NCBI GenBank assembly: GCA_002451755.1
Contig: DKDF01000020.1
Location: 1-22,233 of the forward strand
Reading direction: 5' to 3'
DNA length: 22,233 nt
DNA from: Ruminococcaceae bacterium UBA6855
Lineage (GTDB): Bacteria > Bacillota > Clostridia > Oscillospirales > Acutalibacteraceae
Positions 5,829-13,240 of the stretch are shown one piece after another. The notes beneath the pieces were generated by a model, which worked only from the letters and a program-made list of their open reading frames with translations, was not told the origin of the DNA and ran no database searches. Each line of letters opens with the position of its first letter. Within the stretch, counting starts at the first letter, position 1. Both the position numbers and the translations under genes were made by a program.

Positions 5829-6461
5829 ATGGGCAGGACGGAAAAGATAATACAGTATCTTATTGATAAATATTCGCCGACGGTGCTGATATCCTACGGT
5901 TCGTTTGCCGACGGCTCGGCGAACGCGGGCAGCGACTATGACGCGCTTCTGGTCTATGACGGTCGCGAATGCCACGACGGTTCGGTTGTTGACGGCACGC
6001 CGCTTGATGTGTTCTGCTATCCGGCGGAGAGCTTTTCGGGCGACTACGACCCGGAGAAATATCTCGGTGTGTTCGACGGAAAGATAATCATCGACACTGA
6101 CTCCCTTGGGCAGAGCATAAAAAATAAAGTGCGCAGCTTCATCGAAAATGCGCCGAAAAAAGACAAAGACGAGCTGCGTCACGAGGTCGAGTGGTGCAGA
6201 AAAATGCTCATAAGAAGCGGACGGAATGACTCCGAGGGCTTTTTCAGATGGCACTGGGTGCTCGTGGACAGCCTTGAAATTTATTTTGATATCATAGGCA
6301 GATACTATTACGGACCGAAAAAGTCGCTCCGCTATCTCGGCGAGACCGACAAAAACGGCTTTGTCCTCTATGAAGCCGCGATGCGCGAATTCACGCCCGA
6401 AGCGCTCGAAAAGTGGATAGCTCATCTTGAGCTGATATTCAATGAACGGTACGAAAAGTAA
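5829..6461 (+). CDS. Nucleotidyltransferase-domain protein of unknown substrate
   Basis: This 210-residue protein starts with a Pol-beta-type nucleotidyltransferase core: GSFADGS (24-30) followed by SDYD (35-38), which supplies the two metal-binding aspartates, and PLDVF with a third candidate aspartate at 60. The second half (about 118-210) is helical with many aromatic residues (WHWVLVDSLEIYF, RYYYGPKK), as in aminoglycoside-type and MNT/HEPN-associated transferases. The target could be an antibiotic, a nucleotide or a protein; nothing in the sequence decides. ATG 5829 is preceded by AGGAGG (5817-5822); an ATG at 5772 lies in the terminator tail and promoter, so it is rejected. The gene is a single transcription unit. 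No HEPN gene or other toxin-antitoxin partner sits beside it. Confidence 0.85.
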   Translation: MGRTEKIIQYLIDKYSPTVLISYGSFADGSANAGSDYDALLVYDGRECHDGSVVDGTPLDVFCYPAESFSGDYDPEKYLGVFDGKIIIDTDSLGQSIKNKVRSFIENAPKKDKDELRHEVEWCRKMLIRSGRNDSEGFFRWHWVLVDSLEIYFDIIGRYYYGPKKSLRYLGETDKNGFVLYEAAMREFTPEALEKWIAHLELIFNERYEK

Positions 6462-6506
6462 AACATCCTCCGTGTGGCAATCCATACGGAGGATGTTAGC
6501 TTTTAG
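6462..6506. terminator. Bidirectional terminator between convergent genes
   Basis: A 16-bp stem pairs 6462-6477 with 6482-6497 with one wobble pair, containing ATCCTCCGT on the left and ACGGAGGAT on the right. On the plus strand AGCTTTTAGTTT follows; on the minus strand TTTACTTTTCG follows. It separates the nucleotidyltransferase gene from the isomerase pair. Confidence 0.9.
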
Positions 6507-6511
6507 TTTAA

Positions 6512-7378
6512 TTACTCAGCCATCGCAATGAATCTCTTGAGATTCTCAAGCCCGATTTCGATGCCCGTGAGCGTCTGCTCGATGCCCTCAAACTCGATGC
6601 TGACATATTTGTCGTAGCCCGCGCGCTTGAGGATGCCTATGCACTGCGCCACGGGAATATTGCCGTGACCAATCACTGCGCCGCGCAGGTAGTTGCCGGC
6701 TCTGCTGCGGAAGAATCCGCGCCCGGGATCGGGCTCCGAGCCGCTCTTGATGTGGAAATCCTTGGCGTGGACGTGCTTTGCGTATTTTGCGACTCTGCCG
6801 ACCGCCTTGTCCGAAGGGTCGTCGGCGCAGGCGAAGTTGCCCATGTCAACGAGCAGACCGAAGTTAGGGCTGGCGACTCCCGTAACGAGCTTTTCGACTC
6901 GGTCGCTGTCCTGCGCGAAATAGCCGTGGTTCTCGACCATTGTAGAAATATTTTTCTCTGCGGCGTATTCGGTCACTCTGCGGCAGCCCTCGATGAGCGT
7001 GGGCAGAGCCTGATCAAAGCCGCAGTATGCGCTCTGCGGCGCGTTGAAGCCGCCTGTCGCGTCGTGGCGCATACCCGACGCACCGAGTATCTCCGCAATA
7101 TCGACCTGCCTGAACAGGCGCTCGCACTCCTCGTCGAGCGGGCGGTTGAGAAGCTCCGCGCCGATGGTGTAGTTGACTATCGGCAGATTCTTTTTTTCGC
7201 TCTCGTCGCGCAGACGCTTGGCATATTCTTCAACTGACATTCCGCCTTCGGGCATGAGGTCGATAAATTCGATTCCGTCGAAGCCCATCTCTTTGACCTT
7301 GCTTATGAGCTGAAGCTGAGTCAGCTCTCCGCTCGAAAGCATCGGCTGAAAGCTGTAACTGCTGACGCAGGTTTTCAT
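6512..7378 (-). CDS. Sugar phosphate isomerase/epimerase-like TIM-barrel protein (second of pair)
   Basis: This 288-residue protein has the xylose-isomerase/AP-endonuclease-2 TIM-barrel pattern (IolE, hydroxypyruvate isomerase and related families). Characteristic strand ends are GFDGIEF, MVENHG, LLVDMGNF, HVHAKDFH and YVSIEFEG; the glutamates, aspartate and histidines in these are the usual divalent-metal ligands. The substrate is unknown. I prefer ATG at 7378 because TGAGGTGA lies 5 bases upstream; a GTG at 7387 falls inside that ribosome site. It is 10 bases after the previous gene and shares its transcript. Near the end, GHGNIP resembles the loop that shapes the active site in this fold. 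Expected: a cytoplasmic epimerase or isomerase of a sugar or inositol derivative. Confidence 0.85.
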   Translation of the reverse strand: MKTCVSSYSFQPMLSSGELTQLQLISKVKEMGFDGIEFIDLMPEGGMSVEEYAKRLRDESEKKNLPIVNYTIGAELLNRPLDEECERLFRQVDIAEILGASGMRHDATGGFNAPQSAYCGFDQALPTLIEGCRRVTEYAAEKNISTMVENHGYFAQDSDRVEKLVTGVASPNFGLLVDMGNFACADDPSDKAVGRVAKYAKHVHAKDFHIKSGSEPDPGRGFFRSRAGNYLRGAVIGHGNIPVAQCIGILKRAGYDKYVSIEFEGIEQTLTGIEIGLENLKRFIAMAE

Positions 7379-7388
7379 TTTATTCACC

Positions 7389-8228
7389 TCAGTCCATATA
7401 TCCTTTGAGAAAGTTTACGGCGTTGCCGATATCCTTTTCGGGGTTGTCGCCGACCTCGCGCTCTATCGTCAGGAAGCCCTTGTAGCCGATGTCATTGAGT
7501 GCGGCGAGATATTTATCCCACTTGACGCTACCCTCGCCGAGCGGCACTTCTTCAAACGAATCGCCCGTGACGAGCGGGTCTTTCTTTATGCCGTAGACTA
7601 TCTCGGGATCTTTGTAGAAAATCTGAACGCCGTCTTTGGCGTGTGTGTGGACTATGTAATCGCGCAGGTTATAGACCGCCTTTGCGGGGTCGTCTCCCGT
7701 GACCATAACAAGATTCGCGGGGTCGAGGTTGACTGCGACGCCGGTCGAGCCGAGCGAGTCGAGAAACTTCTTGAGCGTTGCCGAAGTCTCGGGGCCCGTC
7801 TCAATCGCAAAGTGCGCGTCGAGGCTGTCTGCGAAGCGGGAGAGCTCGAAGCATGCCTCCTGCATTATTTTATATCTCTCGTGGCTGCTGTCCTCTGGCA
7901 CAACGCCGATGTGGGTCGTGACAACATCCGTGCCGAGCTCCTTTGCAAGCTCGATTATTCTCTTTGACTTCTCGACTCTCCAGGGGTTCTCCTCTTTGTT
8001 GCCGAAGCCGCCGCCGAGATCGCCGCAGAGAGCGGAGATAACGAGTCCGTTGTCCTCAACGAGCTTGCGGAAATCCGCGCGCTTTGAACCGACAAGCTCC
8101 TCGGGCGACATTTCGCCGCTTGTGGCATAGACCTGGATGCCCTGCGCGCCGACCTTGGCGGCCTTTTTGACCGCCGTCGTGATATCCGTGCGGAAGCTGT
8201 TAATAATAACGCCTATTGGAAATTTCAT
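7389..8228 (-). CDS. Sugar phosphate isomerase/epimerase-like TIM-barrel protein (first of pair)
   Basis: This 279-residue protein is of the same superfamily as its downstream neighbour but clearly divergent. Visible strand ends are AQGIQVY, VVTTHIG, FAIETGPE, AVNLDPAN, HTHAKDG and FLTIERE, with metal-ligand-type E, D/N, H and E in the expected order. PLGEGSVKW, near residue 230, is typical of IolE/YcjR-type members that act on the carbonyl of sugar acids or inosose. The specific reaction cannot be assigned. ATG at 8228 follows AAGGAC at about 10 bases. It is the promoter-proximal gene of a two-gene unit. No dehydrogenase, kinase or sugar transporter accompanies the pair, which is unusual for these families. 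Confidence 0.85.
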   Translation of the reverse strand: MKFPIGVIINSFRTDITTAVKKAAKVGAQGIQVYATSGEMSPEELVGSKRADFRKLVEDNGLVISALCGDLGGGFGNKEENPWRVEKSKRIIELAKELGTDVVTTHIGVVPEDSSHERYKIMQEACFELSRFADSLDAHFAIETGPETSATLKKFLDSLGSTGVAVNLDPANLVMVTGDDPAKAVYNLRDYIVHTHAKDGVQIFYKDPEIVYGIKKDPLVTGDSFEEVPLGEGSVKWDKYLAALNDIGYKGFLTIEREVGDNPEKDIGNAVNFLKGYMD

Positions 8229-8265
8229 GGTAGCACCGTCCTTAAAACGTATTTTTTACAAGGCA

Positions 8266-8294
8266 ATGATAACAAATAAATTGTGGATATTCAA
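8266..8294 (-). promoter_or_regulatory. Promoter of the isomerase pair
   Basis: On the minus strand, TTGAAT (8294-8289), 17 bases, TATCAT (8271-8266). The first gene starts at 8228. Confidence 0.7.
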
Positions 8295-8317
8295 GAGAAA
8301 AAAGCCTTTTCCCCGAA

Positions 8318-8362
8318 TAAAATAAAAAACGGCTCGGCGCGGGGAAATTCCCGAACCGAGCC
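8318..8362 (-). terminator. Terminator of the SNF transporter gene
   Basis: On the minus strand GGCTCGG (8362-8356) pairs with CCGAGCC (8337-8331), with an inner GGGAA/TTCCC stem, followed by GTTTTTTATTTTATT. It begins 11 bases after the transporter stop codon. Confidence 0.92.
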
Positions 8363-8373
8363 ATGATTTTTTA

Positions 8374-9750
8374 TCAGCCGACGACTGACATAATAAAGAC
8401 GATTATAACGATTATCGGCAGGATATATGTGAAATAAGGCCTTATCCAGCCGGGCATTTTTGCGCCCTTTTCGCCGCAGTTGACTTCGCCGATGTAGTTC
8501 TTCCAGCCCCAGCCGTATTTCCTGCTGCAGAAGAGAACGTAGACGAGACTGCCGAGCGGGAGCAGAACATTTGAAACGAGGAAATCCTCGATATCCATGA
8601 TGCCCTTGCCGGCTATCTGTATTTTTTCGAGCACATTGAAGCCGAGCACGCAGGGGAGCGAGAGCACGAGCATGAGCGCGATGTTTATCAGCGCCACCTT
8701 GCGGCGGCTGAGCTTCGTCAGCTCGAGCCAGAAGGACATGATGTTTTCAAAAACGGCAATGACCGTTGAAAATGCTGCAAATATCATGAACACGAAGAAC
8801 AGCGCGCCGACTATTCGTCCGCCGGGCATGCTGTTGAAGATGCTCGAAAGCGTCGTGAACAGGAAGCTCGCGCCGACAGTGCCCGCGTCTGCTGTAACGC
8901 CGCCGTTATAGGTGAAGCACGCGGGGAATATGATAACGCCGGACATGAGCGCAACGAAAGTGTCAAGCCCGACTATTGTAACAGCCTCGCCGAGGAGCCT
9001 GCGCTCCTTGCCGATGTAGCTGCCGAATATCGCTATCGAGCCGATGCCGATGCTCAGAGTAAAGAACGCCTGTCCCATCGCGGACGAGATTACCGTCCAA
9101 ACGCCCGAATTTTCAAAGGACTTGAGCGAGGGGACGAGGTAGAATTTCAGTCCCTCTGCGGCGTTCGAGAGCGTGCAGGAATAGATCGCGAGCCCCACCA
9201 TGAGAAGCAGGAGAGCCACCATCATCCATTTTGTTATCCTCTCGACGCCATTTTGCAGACCGAACGAGCAGATGCCGAAGCAGATGAGAATGACCGCGAA
9301 TGTGGCGCATATCATGAGCACTGGATTGCTTATCACCGTGCCGAATACCGCGCCGAGCTCCTCCGCGCTCTTATACTCGAGGATAGAGCCGTCTGCATAC
9401 TTTATAAAGTATATAAGCATCCAGCCGGAGATGGTCGTATAGAACATCATGAGCAGATAGTTTCCGACGATACCGAGATACTTGGCGAGATGCCATTTCT
9501 GCCCCTTCTTTTCGAGCACGTCGTATGACGAGGCGATGCTGCGCTGGCTTGCGCGGCCGACTGCGAGCTCCGCCGTCATGACCGGTATGCCGAGCAGAAC
9601 CAGAAACGCGATGTAAATCAGCACGAAGAATGCGCCGCCGTATGCGCCGGTCGTTATCGGGAATCTGTAGACATTTCCCAGTCCGATGGCGCAGCCTGCC
9701 GAGATCAGAATGAATCCGAGTCTCGACGAAAATTTTTCCCTGTTTTCCAT
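8374..9750 (-). CDS. Sodium-dependent transporter, neurotransmitter:sodium symporter (NSS/SNF) family
   Basis: This 458-residue membrane protein has the LeuT fold. The N-terminal signature AIGLGNVYRFP (21-31) is the first, unwound helix that binds sodium and substrate; the family form is GN-x-WRFP, here with tyrosine in place of tryptophan. It is followed by GAYGGAFFVLIYI and GIPVMTAELAVGR, also family hallmarks. About eleven hydrophobic helices are visible, like the 11-helix bacterial members Tyt1 and MhsT rather than 12-helix LeuT. Substrates of the family are amino acids and related amines, taken up with sodium; the one here is not predictable. ATG 9750 follows AAAGGAAG. The gene has its own promoter and terminator, so it is monocistronic. 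It ends with a short hydrophobic helix and no cytoplasmic tail. Confidence 0.93.
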   Translation of the reverse strand: MENREKFSSRLGFILISAGCAIGLGNVYRFPITTGAYGGAFFVLIYIAFLVLLGIPVMTAELAVGRASQRSIASSYDVLEKKGQKWHLAKYLGIVGNYLLMMFYTTISGWMLIYFIKYADGSILEYKSAEELGAVFGTVISNPVLMICATFAVILICFGICSFGLQNGVERITKWMMVALLLLMVGLAIYSCTLSNAAEGLKFYLVPSLKSFENSGVWTVISSAMGQAFFTLSIGIGSIAIFGSYIGKERRLLGEAVTIVGLDTFVALMSGVIIFPACFTYNGGVTADAGTVGASFLFTTLSSIFNSMPGGRIVGALFFVFMIFAAFSTVIAVFENIMSFWLELTKLSRRKVALINIALMLVLSLPCVLGFNVLEKIQIAGKGIMDIEDFLVSNVLLPLGSLVYVLFCSRKYGWGWKNYIGEVNCGEKGAKMPGWIRPYFTYILPIIVIIVFIMSVVG

Positions 9751-9792
9751 TGAATCTTCCTTTCAAAAGCCGTAAAAAATGAGCCGATGATA

Positions 9793-9821
9793 ATTCTACC
9801 ACCGACTCAATGAAATTTCAA
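9793..9821 (-). promoter_or_regulatory. Promoter of the SNF transporter gene
   Basis: On the minus strand, TTGAAA (9821-9816), 17 bases, TAGAAT (9798-9793), about 43 bases before the ATG at 9750. Confidence 0.7.
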
Positions 9822-9852
9822 TATTTTTAAAAAATAAGTTGAAAAGTCTGAC

Positions 9853-10332
9853 TCAGTCGAGCACGATTTCCATCTCGCGCTTCTGTATCTTCATGCCGTG
9901 CTTCTCATAGAAACGCAGCGCACCGTCGTTGCCCTCCCAGACATTGAGCGTCAGGTCGTGGCAGCCGAGCTCCTTTGCAGTCTCAAGAGCCTTTTTGAAC
10001 AGCGCGTCGCCGATGCCCTCGTGCCAGCACTTTTCGTCAACGCACAGGTCGTCGATATAGAGCTCCTTGTTCGGGCAGCGTGCGGAGTCAACTGAGTGGT
10101 CGATGAGAATGCAGAAAATATATCCGAGCACCTCGTCGTTCTCGTCCGCCGCAACAAAGGTTATGCGGTTCTCGTCGGCTAAAAGCTTCGCGAGGCTCTC
10201 GCTGTCGTATTTCGACTTTCCCGCCTTGAACAGGTCGGGTCTTATCCCGCTGTGAAGATTGCAGATATATTCGAGCAGTTCGAGCATCTTCGGGCAGTCT
10301 TTTTCTTTTGCGGTTCTTATTTCTTTGAGCAT
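9853..10332 (-). CDS. GNAT-family N-acetyltransferase
   Basis: This 159-residue protein has the acetyl-CoA-binding GNAT fold. Motif A is visible as IDDLCVDEKCWHEGIGDALF (about residues 93-112), with the EGIG turn that grips the pyrophosphate of acetyl-CoA. Motif B is NVWEGNDGALRFYEKHGM (about 131-148), the usual N-x-x-A-x-x-F-Y-x-K-x-G-M. The N-terminal part begins EIRTAKEKDCPKMLELL, the standard GNAT opening. The acceptor is unknown; it could be a small amine, a protein N-terminus or an antibiotic. ATG 10332 is preceded by GAGGG, which overlaps the stop of ymdB, so it is translationally linked and third in the rny-ymdB transcript. No convincing hairpin terminator follows its stop. Confidence 0.9.
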   Translation of the reverse strand: MLKEIRTAKEKDCPKMLELLEYICNLHSGIRPDLFKAGKSKYDSESLAKLLADENRITFVAADENDEVLGYIFCILIDHSVDSARCPNKELYIDDLCVDEKCWHEGIGDALFKKALETAKELGCHDLTLNVWEGNDGALRFYEKHGMKIQKREMEIVLD

Positions 10333-10342
10333 TTTTATTCCC

Positions 10343-11113
10343 TCACTTTACACAGATTCTTTCAATACTTCTCGATTTTCCGGTTTTTTCATCAACGTCG
10401 ATTATAACGCCGCACATCATGCACGCGCCGTCGCTTATCTCAAATCGTGTCGGAAGTCCCGTTTTGAGCCACGATATCGAAGCCTCGGGGCGGACTCCGA
10501 GCACCGAGAGCTCGGGACCCGTCATGCCGAGGTCGGTTATATACGCCGTGCCGCCGGGCAGGATTTTTTCGTCGGCGGTCTGAACATGGGTGTGCGTGCC
10601 GACAACGGCGGTCGCTTTTCCATCGAGGTAGAAGCCCATGGCGAGCTTCTCGGCTGTGGCTTCGGCGTGGATATCAACTATTTTTATCCGGCAGTCGCTT
10701 ATCTCTTCCATGAGAGAGTCGATGCAGGAGAACGGATTGTCCGAGCCGTTTATATACGCGCGCCCGAGCAGGTTTATAACGCCGATGCGGACTCTGCCCA
10801 TGTCTATAACGCCGAAGCCCTTGCCGGGGCAGGCGGCGCCGACATTCGCCGGGCGGATTATATCGCCGCGCTCGTCGAGAAAATGATATACCTCGCTGCG
10901 CCGAAAAGCGTGGTTGCCGGTCGTTATAAAATCAACGCCGCTTGAAAATATGTGCTCGGCGGCAGACGAGGTTATCCCGTTGCCGGGCGCGGCATTCTCG
11001 CCGTTGGCTATCACGACATCTATGGCTTTTAGCTTCTTGAAGCCGGGGAGCACCGAACGCAGAAAGCCGCAGCCCTGCGTGCCGACGATGTCGCCTATAA
11101 GAAGTATATTCAT
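10343..11113 (-). CDS. ymdB: YmdB-type metallophosphoesterase (2',3'-cyclic-nucleotide phosphodiesterase)
   Basis: This 256-residue protein matches YmdB, a di-metal calcineurin-like phosphodiesterase that affects biofilm and sporulation decisions in Bacillus and is co-transcribed with rny. All metal ligands are visible: D8 in GDIVG, E39 and N40 in NGENAA, N67 and H68 in GNH, H149 in DIHAEAT, and H174 and H176 in GTHTHVQTAD. Positions match the Bacillus protein nearly exactly (D8, E39, N40, N67, H68, H150, H175, H177). The start ATG is at 11113 with AAAGGA about 7-12 bases upstream; in-frame codons further upstream overlap the rny terminator. It lies directly downstream of that hairpin, which leaves little space for a promoter, so expression probably depends on readthrough from rny. 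Confidence 0.94.
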   Translation of the reverse strand: MNILLIGDIVGTQGCGFLRSVLPGFKKLKAIDVVIANGENAAPGNGITSSAAEHIFSSGVDFITTGNHAFRRSEVYHFLDERGDIIRPANVGAACPGKGFGVIDMGRVRIGVINLLGRAYINGSDNPFSCIDSLMEEISDCRIKIVDIHAEATAEKLAMGFYLDGKATAVVGTHTHVQTADEKILPGGTAYITDLGMTGPELSVLGVRPEASISWLKTGLPTRFEISDGACMMCGVIIDVDEKTGKSRSIERICVK

Positions 11114-11127
11114 TCCGATTTTCCTTT

Positions 11128-11158
11128 CAAAAAATCCCACCGCGTTTGACGGTGGGAT
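11128..11158 (-). terminator. Strong hairpin terminator or attenuator between rny and ymdB
   Basis: On the minus strand ATCCCACCG (11158-11150) pairs perfectly with CGGTGGGAT (11142-11134) around a 7-base loop, followed by TTTTT. It begins 5 bases after the rny stop and ends about 15 bases before the ymdB start. Confidence 0.88.
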
Positions 11159-11163
11159 GATTT

Positions 11164-12717
11164 TTATTTTGCGTAGTCGCTGACTCTGCTCTCCCTGATA
11201 AGGTTGACCTTTATCTGACCGGGATATTCAAGCTCGTCTTCGATCTTCTTGACGATGTCGCGGGCGATGAGAACCATCTTCTCGTCGCTGACGACTTCGG
11301 GCTTGACCATTATGCGCACTTCGCGACCCGCCTGAATGGCGAACGAACGCTCAACGCCCTCGAACGAGGATGCGATGCTCTCAAGCTTTTCAAGGCGCTT
11401 GATGTAGTTCTGAACATTCTCGCGTCTTGCGCCGGGGCGGGAAGCCGAAACGGCGTCGGCGGCCTGAACGAGGCAGGCAACAAGCGTCTTTGCCTCAACG
11501 TCGCCGTGGTGAGCCTGAATGGCGTGAATGACGCCCTCGCTCTCGCGGTATTTCTTCGCGGCCTCAACACCCAGCTCAACATGCGAGCCGTCCATCTCGT
11601 GGTCGAGTGCCTTGCCGATATCGTGAAGAAGACCGGCTCTCTTTGCAAGCTTGACGTCGGCGCCAAGTTCCGCCGCCATGAGACCTGCGATATAAGAAAC
11701 TTCGAGTGAATGATTGAGCACGTTCTGACCGTAGCTCGTTCTGTACTTGAGCTTGCCGAGAAGCTTGACGAGCTCGGGATGCACTCCGTTGACTCCTGCG
11801 TCAATGAGTGCACGCTCGCCGGTCTGCTTGATAGTCGCATCGACCTCGCGGCGGGCTTTCTCGTACATCTCTTCGATGCGGGCGGGATGAATTCTGCCGT
11901 CCGAAATGAGCTTTTCAAGTGTCAGACGCGCGACCTCGCGGCGAACCGGATCGAAGCTCGAAACGGTGATAGCCTCGGGCGTGTCGTCGATTATCAGATC
12001 GACGCCGGTTATGGTCTCGAGTGTACGGACATTTCTGCCCTCGCGTCCGATTATGCGTCCCTTCATCTCGTCGTTGGGCAGCGCGACAACGGATACCGTG
12101 GTCTCTGCCGTGTGATCTGCGGCGCAGCGCTGGATAGCGGTGCCGATTATCTCTCTTGCAATGGAATCAGCCTCGTCCTTTGTGCGCTGCTGATATTCGA
12201 GCACCTTGACCGCTTTCTCGTGAACAAGGTCATCTTCAAAGTTCTTGAGCAGGTATTCCTTAGCCTGCTCCTTGCTGTAGCCCGAGATTTTTTCGAGCAT
12301 ATCGAGCTGACTTCTCTTGAGACTCTCCGCCTCGGCGAGTCTGTCATCCGCATCCTTTATCTTGCGGCTGAGGGTCTCGTCCTTCTTTTCGAGATTCTCG
12401 ATCTTTTTGTCGAGGCTCTCTTCCTTCTGAATGACTCTGCGCTCCTGGCGCTGAACTTCATTGCGCCTTTCGCGCAGTTCTTTTTCGTTTTCGCTTCTCT
12501 GCTTGTGGATCTCATCCTTGGCTTCAAGGATAGCTTCCTTCTTCTTGGCCTCAGCCTGGGTCATAGCCTCGCTGACTATGCGGTTCGCTTCCTTTGTGGC
12601 GGAACCTATTGCGGCTTCGGCAACTCTCTTCCTATGTAAACCGCCGAGAATGAAACCGATAATGCCGAATGCAACTCCGGTAGCGGCGGCTATAAGAATA
12701 ATTTTCCAAACGTCCAA
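11164..12717 (-). CDS. rny: Ribonuclease Y
   Basis: This 517-residue membrane-anchored endoribonuclease initiates mRNA decay in Firmicutes; the Bacillus enzyme is 520 residues. Domains in order: one N-terminal membrane helix (about 5-27), a long charged coiled coil (about 45-160), a KH RNA-binding domain with GRIIGREGRN (220-229), and the HD hydrolase domain with HDIGKALDHE starting at H365-D366. The C-terminal region ends in VNLIRESRV, as in other RNase Y. The start is TTG at 12717, since AAGGAGGTG lies 7 bases before it and the protein then begins MDVWKIIL; in-frame ATG codons exist only upstream (12780) and would add an unlikely polar leader through the ribosome site. It is first in the rny-ymdB-GNAT unit and is followed by a strong terminator. 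Confidence 0.96.
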   Translation of the reverse strand: MDVWKIILIAAATGVAFGIIGFILGGLHRKRVAEAAIGSATKEANRIVSEAMTQAEAKKKEAILEAKDEIHKQRSENEKELRERRNEVQRQERRVIQKEESLDKKIENLEKKDETLSRKIKDADDRLAEAESLKRSQLDMLEKISGYSKEQAKEYLLKNFEDDLVHEKAVKVLEYQQRTKDEADSIAREIIGTAIQRCAADHTAETTVSVVALPNDEMKGRIIGREGRNVRTLETITGVDLIIDDTPEAITVSSFDPVRREVARLTLEKLISDGRIHPARIEEMYEKARREVDATIKQTGERALIDAGVNGVHPELVKLLGKLKYRTSYGQNVLNHSLEVSYIAGLMAAELGADVKLAKRAGLLHDIGKALDHEMDGSHVELGVEAAKKYRESEGVIHAIQAHHGDVEAKTLVACLVQAADAVSASRPGARRENVQNYIKRLEKLESIASSFEGVERSFAIQAGREVRIMVKPEVVSDEKMVLIARDIVKKIEDELEYPGQIKVNLIRESRVSDYAK

Positions 12718-12818
12718 ACGAATAACACCTCCTTGGTTAAGAATTTTCTGATTATTGTAAAACTTAGTAAATAACAACATGGAGTATAGCTTGGCACATT
12801 ATACTACCATTATTATGT

Positions 12819-12847
12819 ATAATAACCTTAAACGGGAGAAATGTCAA
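12819..12847 (-). promoter_or_regulatory. Promoter of rny
   Basis: On the minus strand TTGACA (12847-12842), 17 bases, TATTAT (12824-12819). The transcript would carry a leader of about 95 bases before the TTG start. A second TATAAT (12804-12799) has no good -35. Confidence 0.75.
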
Positions 12848-12914
12848 GGTATTATTGCAACACATGGTACAAAAATTTATGGAAGTTGAACAAAATCCCG
12901 CGCGAAAGAAAGTG

Positions 12915-12942
12915 TTGACTTTTTCGCGTTTGGTGATAAAAT
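12915..12942 (+). promoter_or_regulatory. Promoter of the T-box thrS transcript
   Basis: TTGACT (12915-12920), 16 bases, TAAAAT (12937-12942). An inverted repeat, CGCGAAA (12901-12907) with TTTCGCG (12922-12928), is centred on the -35. The rny promoter faces the other way about 70 bases to the left, so this is a divergent promoter region. Confidence 0.75.
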
Positions 12943-12949
12943 GATAATG

Positions 12950-13195
12950 TTAAAAGCTGTGAAGCAGAAGACGTGTTCCGAATGTCATCTAAGAGAGCCG
13001 CGCGCCGTTGGCTGAGAGCGCCGGTGTTGATACGGGATATGTTACCGCTGCCGAGCGCGCACCGAAGCCCTGTGGGATAGGCTGCGACGTATGACCGCGT
13101 TAAGGTCGCATGAGTGGCGGCGCGAGCCGCAAACCGGGTGGAACCGTGGAGCATTCGCTTCACCCCTGTAATTTTTACGGGGTGGAGCTTTTTTC
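12950..13195 (+). promoter_or_regulatory. Threonine T-box riboswitch upstream of thrS
   Basis: The leader carries the T-box signatures in order. Stem I contains AGAGAG near 12991 and the distal GGCTGAGAG element. The likely specifier is ACC (13044-13046), a threonine codon followed by a purine. Stem III is formed by TGCGAC and GGTCGCA. A GCGGC/GCCGC hairpin comes next, then the T-box GGGTGGAACCGTG (13136-13148), whose bulge pairs with the tRNA acceptor end. The terminator follows. Uncharged tRNA-Thr would stabilise the antiterminator and turn thrS on. Specifier placement was read by eye without folding. Confidence 0.93.
13157..13194 (+). terminator. Regulated terminator of the T-box
   Basis: GCTTCACCCCTGTA (13157-13170) pairs with TACGGGGTGGAGC (13176-13188), with one mismatch, followed by TTTTTT. 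Its left arm lies just after the antiterminator T-box, and the two folds are mutually exclusive. Confidence 0.9.
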
Positions 13196-13240
13196 ATCCC
13201 TGAGACGGGCATCAGCCCGAAGCTGAAAGGAGAAATTTTT

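Noticed and set aside
5829..6461. Nucleotidyltransferase as the antitoxin of an MNT/HEPN toxin-antitoxin pair
   Set aside because: No HEPN-type partner gene lies next to it; it is a lone gene with its own promoter and terminator.
11710..12639. Plus-strand 309-codon frame opposite rny
   Set aside because: Antisense to RNase Y coiled-coil and KH regions, rich in leucine from complementary codons, no ribosome site or promoter.
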